Source: Verrucomicrobiota bacterium
Lineage (GTDB): Bacteria > Verrucomicrobiota > Verrucomicrobiia > Limisphaerales > JACRJZ01
Reading direction: 5' to 3'
Length of the DNA: 64,000 bases
NCBI GenBank assembly: GCA_016219875.1
Contig: JACRJZ010000116.1
Coordinates: 1-64,000 of the forward strand
Shown: in pieces, positions 61,022 through 64,000 of the stretch
Layout: each line of letters starts with the position of its first letter
Position numbering within the stretch: the stretch's first letter is position 1
Notes under the pieces: model-generated
Databases searched by the model: none
What the model saw: only the letters and a program-made list of their open reading frames with translations
What the model was told of the DNA's origin: nothing
Program-made: the position numbers and the translations under genes

Positions 61022-61357
61022 ATGACCACCGCAGGTCTCAGGAACGCCGACACACAGACTCGCTACCGGGCGCAGGCCAAGATTCTCAAGGCCCTCTCCC
61101 ACCCGACGCGCCTCTTCATGGTGGATGAACTCTCCCACGGTCCGCGCAGCGTGCGGGAGCTGACCGACTTGGTCGGCTCGGAGATGTCCACCGTCTCCAA
61201 GCACCTGAGTTTGCTCAAACACGCCGGCATCGTGGCCGACGAAAAGCGCGGCTCCCAGGTCTTTTACCGGCTGACCACCCCCTGCGTGCTTAAGTTCTTC
61301 CATTGCGTCGAGGCGATCCAGGAAGCCAACAACGGAACTTGGTATCAGCCGGCGTAG
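61022..61357 (+). CDS. ArsR/SmtB-family transcriptional regulator
   Basis: The 111-residue winged-helix protein has KILKALSHPTRLFMVDELSH, SVRELTDLVGSEMSTVSKHL and SLLKHAGIVADEKRGSQVFY, matching the ArsR fold. The usual metal-binding ELCVCDL motif is replaced by SVRELTDL without cysteines, so metal sensing through that site is unlikely. Two Cys residues near the C-terminus (CVLKFFHC) could form another site. It is transcribed away from the DUF772-like gene. Confidence 0.88.
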   Translation: MTTAGLRNADTQTRYRAQAKILKALSHPTRLFMVDELSHGPRSVRELTDLVGSEMSTVSKHLSLLKHAGIVADEKRGSQVFYRLTTPCVLKFFHCVEAIQEANNGTWYQPA

Positions 61358-61372
61358 GCGGACTGGCCCTCC

Positions 61373-62812
61373 TCACTTCAGCGCCTCCAGCAGTCCGAGG
61401 AAGGTCGCTGTCATCTTGGGAATCGCGTTGGTCTCCAGCGGACTGGTGCGCATCCGCCACGTTTCGTAAGCGCCCACGATGAACTGCTCCGGCGGCGGGA
61501 TGTAGCCGTACCACCCGTTGGCCAAGCTCACGTTGAACAACGGCTTCAGCGGCGTCTGCTGCTTCAAGTTCAGTCCGCTCGACGCAAAGATTTCGCCCGG
61601 CCAGCCGGCTACGGCGAGATCACCGATGCGGAAAATCTGAAGCGGCATGGAAACTTCGGCAGGCCAGTCTGCCAGGATGAGTTGCTCGCGAGCTACGTTG
61701 TCTTTCCAGCCACGCAATTGGTCCACGGCACGACCGGCCACGATCCCGCGGGCCGTCTCCACTTCTGCCGCCGTGGGCCGGCGCGTGTTGACGACACATT
61801 CGCGCAACGCCGCGCGGAGTTTCACCTCACGACGATGTTCCAGCCGCCGCGTCACGGTCAGGACCTCCTGGGCCACGTCGTCGGCCACCCGGCGGATTTG
61901 CGTGTAGGGTGGCGCGGGCTGGCGCTTCTGTCGGGGGTTGACGTTGTTGATGTCGCCGCTGGTGCCGTTGCAGAGGATGCCGACGAACGGCGGGTCCAAC
62001 CGATCCGCGCCGAGGAGCTGCTGGATGCGGTCGGCGAACGCGCCGAAGTAATCCGCGGAGATGTGCCCAGGGCCGACATCGCCGACGTAATGGAGCGAAT
62101 AGTTGGCCAGCAGCGCGAGCGGACGGCCATCCGCGTGCTGGACGGACAACACGGAGACCTCGGGATCCGTCGGGCCGGCCGGCTCGCCGTCGGCGGGATG
62201 GGGCGAGTCCCAGTTCATCTTAGCCAGTTCGTTGGTGAAGCCGAGGTGGTTCGTGTAGATCACGCCCGGCTTGAGCAGGAGACGGCGACAGAAGACATGT
62301 TGCGGCACAGCGCCGCTGCCCCAAGCGACTTGCGCCGGCGCGAGGTTGTTGGCGGCGCACCGCACCGCGTCGGCGATGCGTCCCGGCAGCCAGGAGCGGT
62401 AGGTTTCGTCCGCCTCCACGAGATGCGCGCCGCAGCCCGCGCCGGCGGAGTGCGTGTGCGTGCAGGACATCATCACGCGTTCCGGGGCGAGGCCGGTGTG
62501 CTGCTGGACCAGTTGCTTGGCCGCGTCGAACACCGGGCGGTCGAGCAGACACGTGTCCACCACGGCAAATGCCAGGCGTGCGGAGCCGTCATCGAGCACC
62601 AGCGCACGGACGAAGAGATCGTCGTGAACGTGCCGGGCAAGGCCAGGCCCGACGCCACCGTTGATGCGCGTGCCCAGTGCGGGCGTGATGCAAGCCCTGG
62701 CCGCGCCTGCGCGCAGACCGGCTTCGCCCGCTGCCTGCGCGGCGAAGGGAGTGAAGACCAAAGCCAGCAGGCCGCCCAGCCAGGCGCGCCAATCACAGAA
62801 GCGGAATTTCAT
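61373..62812 (-). CDS. Secreted neutral/alkaline ceramidase-like protein
   Basis: ATG 62812 gives 479 residues with a signal peptide (WLGGLLALVFTPFAAQAAG). The pattern AGAARACITPALGTRINGGV, the His-rich motif MMSCTHTHSAGAGCG and NGTSGDINNVNP match the neutral/non-lysosomal ceramidase-like family, a zinc-dependent amidohydrolase group. Many bacterial relatives hydrolyse unknown N-acyl compounds, so ceramide should not be assumed. It is convergent with the ArsR gene, 15 bp apart. Confidence 0.82.
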   Translation of the reverse strand: MKFRFCDWRAWLGGLLALVFTPFAAQAAGEAGLRAGAARACITPALGTRINGGVGPGLARHVHDDLFVRALVLDDGSARLAFAVVDTCLLDRPVFDAAKQLVQQHTGLAPERVMMSCTHTHSAGAGCGAHLVEADETYRSWLPGRIADAVRCAANNLAPAQVAWGSGAVPQHVFCRRLLLKPGVIYTNHLGFTNELAKMNWDSPHPADGEPAGPTDPEVSVLSVQHADGRPLALLANYSLHYVGDVGPGHISADYFGAFADRIQQLLGADRLDPPFVGILCNGTSGDINNVNPRQKRQPAPPYTQIRRVADDVAQEVLTVTRRLEHRREVKLRAALRECVVNTRRPTAAEVETARGIVAGRAVDQLRGWKDNVAREQLILADWPAEVSMPLQIFRIGDLAVAGWPGEIFASSGLNLKQQTPLKPLFNVSLANGWYGYIPPPEQFIVGAYETWRMRTSPLETNAIPKMTATFLGLLEALK

Positions 62813-62949
62813 GCGACGAATCTGCCGCAACCGTCCGCAAAAGAGCGAGCAAGAAGTCGAGCTGCCGCTGACGGTGCGGCGGACAGATTCCGCTCGTCAC
62901 GCCGCCGCGGTGAGGGTAAACGCTTGGCCCGAAGCTCACGCCGCAACAC

Positions 62950-63297
62950 ATGGCCGCCATCAAGACTTACAACGTGGAAGCCGACCTGCCCTCGCTCGAC
63001 GAAGCGCGGCGGCGGGTGTTGGACGAACTCCGCCGGGCTAAACGCGAGAGGGTGCGCGTGCTCAAGATCATTCACGGCTACGGCTCGTCAGGCCAGGGCG
63101 GGACACTCTGCGTCGGACTGAGGAAGTCGTTCGTGTTGCGGAAAAAGGAAGGAGTCATCAAGGATTTCATTCCGGGCGGAGAGTTCTCCATCTTCAACCA
63201 GCGGACGCTGGCGTTGCTCGAAGCCGTGCCGGAGTTGCGCGGTGACCCGGACGTGAACGCGGGGAACGAGGGCGTGACGGTGCTGTGGCTCAAGTGA
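62950..63297 (+). CDS. Small MutS-related (Smr) domain protein
   Basis: The 115-residue protein is essentially one Smr domain: NVEADLPSLDEARRRVLDEL, the signature VLKIIHGYGSSGQGGTLCVG, then a C-terminal beta strand part with VIKDFIPGGEFS. Smr domains bind nucleic acids and in some proteins nick RNA or DNA; the HGYGxxG motif is intact. It is a stand-alone domain, with no MutS part. Confidence 0.82.
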   Translation: MAAIKTYNVEADLPSLDEARRRVLDELRRAKRERVRVLKIIHGYGSSGQGGTLCVGLRKSFVLRKKEGVIKDFIPGGEFSIFNQRTLALLEAVPELRGDPDVNAGNEGVTVLWLK

Positions 63298-63390
63298 GAG
63301 TCCCCACGACTGGCACGACCTTCTCTTGGTCCTCCCCGGAATTCCGGGCGAATCTCAAATCCTGCTTTGGCAAGGCGCGGGGTCGCCTCC

Positions 63391-63560
63391 TCCCTCTCCC
63401 ATCGGATGGGAGGGCCAGCCCAACCCTCACCCTGCCCCTCTCCCGTCCGACGGGAGAGGGAACCCACGACACGCACTCGATGAGAACTAGCGCCTGTTTC
63501 GTCGCAACGCGTGATTTGCTCCTCCCTCTCCCATCGGATGGGAGAGGGCTGGGGTGAGGG
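63391..63560. repeat. CTCTCCC/GAGAGGG hairpin cluster
   Basis: Three hairpins: CCTCCCTCTCCCATCGGATG with GGAGGG, CCCTCTCCCGTCCGACGGGA, and CTCCCTCTCCCATCGGATGG with GAGAGGGCTGGGGTGAGGG. They belong to the same family as inside the glycosidase gene. The 362-bp spacer 63298-63659 between convergent genes holds only these. Confidence 0.85.
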
Positions 63561-63659
63561 CATCGACGGCCCGATTGCCGCGCGCAGTCCGAAGCTTGTC
63601 CTTGCGCCAAACAAAAGGCGCGGACGTTGCCGTCCGCGCCCTTGGGGTGAAACAGATCG

Positions 63660-64000
63660 TCACGCGGTCTGCACAACCGGCGGGTTCTTGAGAACGTCGT
63701 GCTTGCTGGGCATCGGCGGGACGAGAGTGCGGAAGTCGCCGTACTGCATCTTGGCCGCGTCAGTGTAGAGCAATTCAGGCCCGTACTGGAACGGGGACTC
63801 CAGAATCGCGTCCCACTCCACCGCGCCACCGCTGTAAGCCGCTTCGCGGCCCATGATCGCGGTGAGCGTGCTGTCCGTGACGTTCTTCGTCTCGTTCAGT
63901 TCCGTGTTGTTGAGGATGGCCTTGATGAGATCGACGTGTTCCTGCACGTAGGCGTCGCCGCTCTCCAGCTTGAGGCTGGCCCGCCAGCGGTCGCCACCCT
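63660..64000 (-). CDS. Gfo/Idh/MocA-family oxidoreductase, C-terminal part
   Basis: The frame runs off the right edge; 113 codons are visible. It reads GGDRWRASLKLESGDAYVQE at the left end of the protein fragment, then VTDSTLTAIMGREAAYSGGA, EWDAILESPFQ and LLYTDAAKMQYGD, the C-terminal domain of secreted Gfo/Idh/MocA oxidoreductases abundant in Verrucomicrobia and Planctomycetes. These usually begin with a Tat signal, which would lie outside. The substrate is unknown. Confidence 0.82.
   Translation of the reverse strand, partial: GGDRWRASLKLESGDAYVQEHVDLIKAILNNTELNETKNVTDSTLTAIMGREAAYSGGAVEWDAILESPFQYGPELLYTDAAKMQYGDFRTLVPPMPSKHDVLKNPPVVQTA

Noticed and set aside
61682..63121. Long + strand frame opposite the ceramidase-like gene
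   Set aside because: The minus strand has a signal peptide and family motifs; the plus frame only overlaps them and runs into the Smr gene in another frame.

Overview
The window looks like a chromosome segment of a Verrucomicrobiota bacterium, probably Pedosphaera/Limisphaera-like. This is inferred from the high GC content, weak or absent Shine-Dalgarno sites, many large secreted proteins with type 3 thrombospondin, Ig-like, beta-helix and beta-propeller modules, an H-X9-DG prepilin, an ECF sigma factor next to a WD40 Ser/Thr kinase, several Gfo/Idh/MocA-type genes, and intergenic DNA full of dispersed repeats. No rRNA, tRNA, CRISPR array or complete insertion sequence was found.

Layout. 1-4602 (-): 5' part of a giant filamentous-haemagglutinin-type exoprotein with 264-bp repeats; its 3' end lies off the left edge. 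4.9-6.7 kb: an EamA transporter and the 23S rRNA pseudouridine synthase RluE. 6.8-14.8 kb: an Rhs/YD-repeat polymorphic-toxin candidate, its likely DUF7660-type immunity gene, a TSP3 lipoprotein-like companion and a divergent XRE regulator. 14.9-26.4 kb: two paralogous beta-helix exoproteins, the heptose kinase HddA, and a double seven-bladed RCC1 propeller protein. 27.2-41.9 kb: carbohydrate and exoprotein genes (six-hairpin glycosidase, YWTD propeller, tandem nitrilase, nucleoside-hydrolase-like protein, two small exoproteins, C10 peptidase, tail-fibre/YadA-like protein). 42-51.6 kb: signalling genes (WD40 Ser/Thr kinase, ECF sigma factor, oxidoreductase, two response regulators and a PAS/GAF histidine kinase). 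52-54 kb: pseudopilin and membrane-anchored GrpE-like protein. 54-60.3 kb: phosphate regulon (porin, pstS, pstC, pstA, pstB, phoU), then a stand-alone transposase-N-terminal-domain protein, an ArsR regulator, a ceramidase-like enzyme, an Smr protein, and the end of another Gfo/Idh/MocA gene.

The most striking feature is a set of dispersed repeats. One is a long palindrome (arms beginning GTAGCAGCCGACGTGAGG and ending in its complement) with six two-armed copies and two single arms here. Its arms are open in two of three frames on both strands. One copy lies in frame inside the catalytic domain of the Ser/Thr kinase, and one arm forms the C-terminus of RluE. A second family (paired CTCTCCC/GAGAGGG hairpins) lies in frame inside the six-hairpin glycosidase. 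At least five further word families occur between genes, in signal-peptide codons, in the start region of pstA, and inside the loops of the large palindromes. The repeats therefore nest and contribute to protein sequence, much like palindromic elements known from Rickettsia.

Start sites are often uncertain because repeats and GC-rich DNA extend the open frames upstream. Where a signal peptide or conserved first motif points to an internal start, that start is used and the reason stated.
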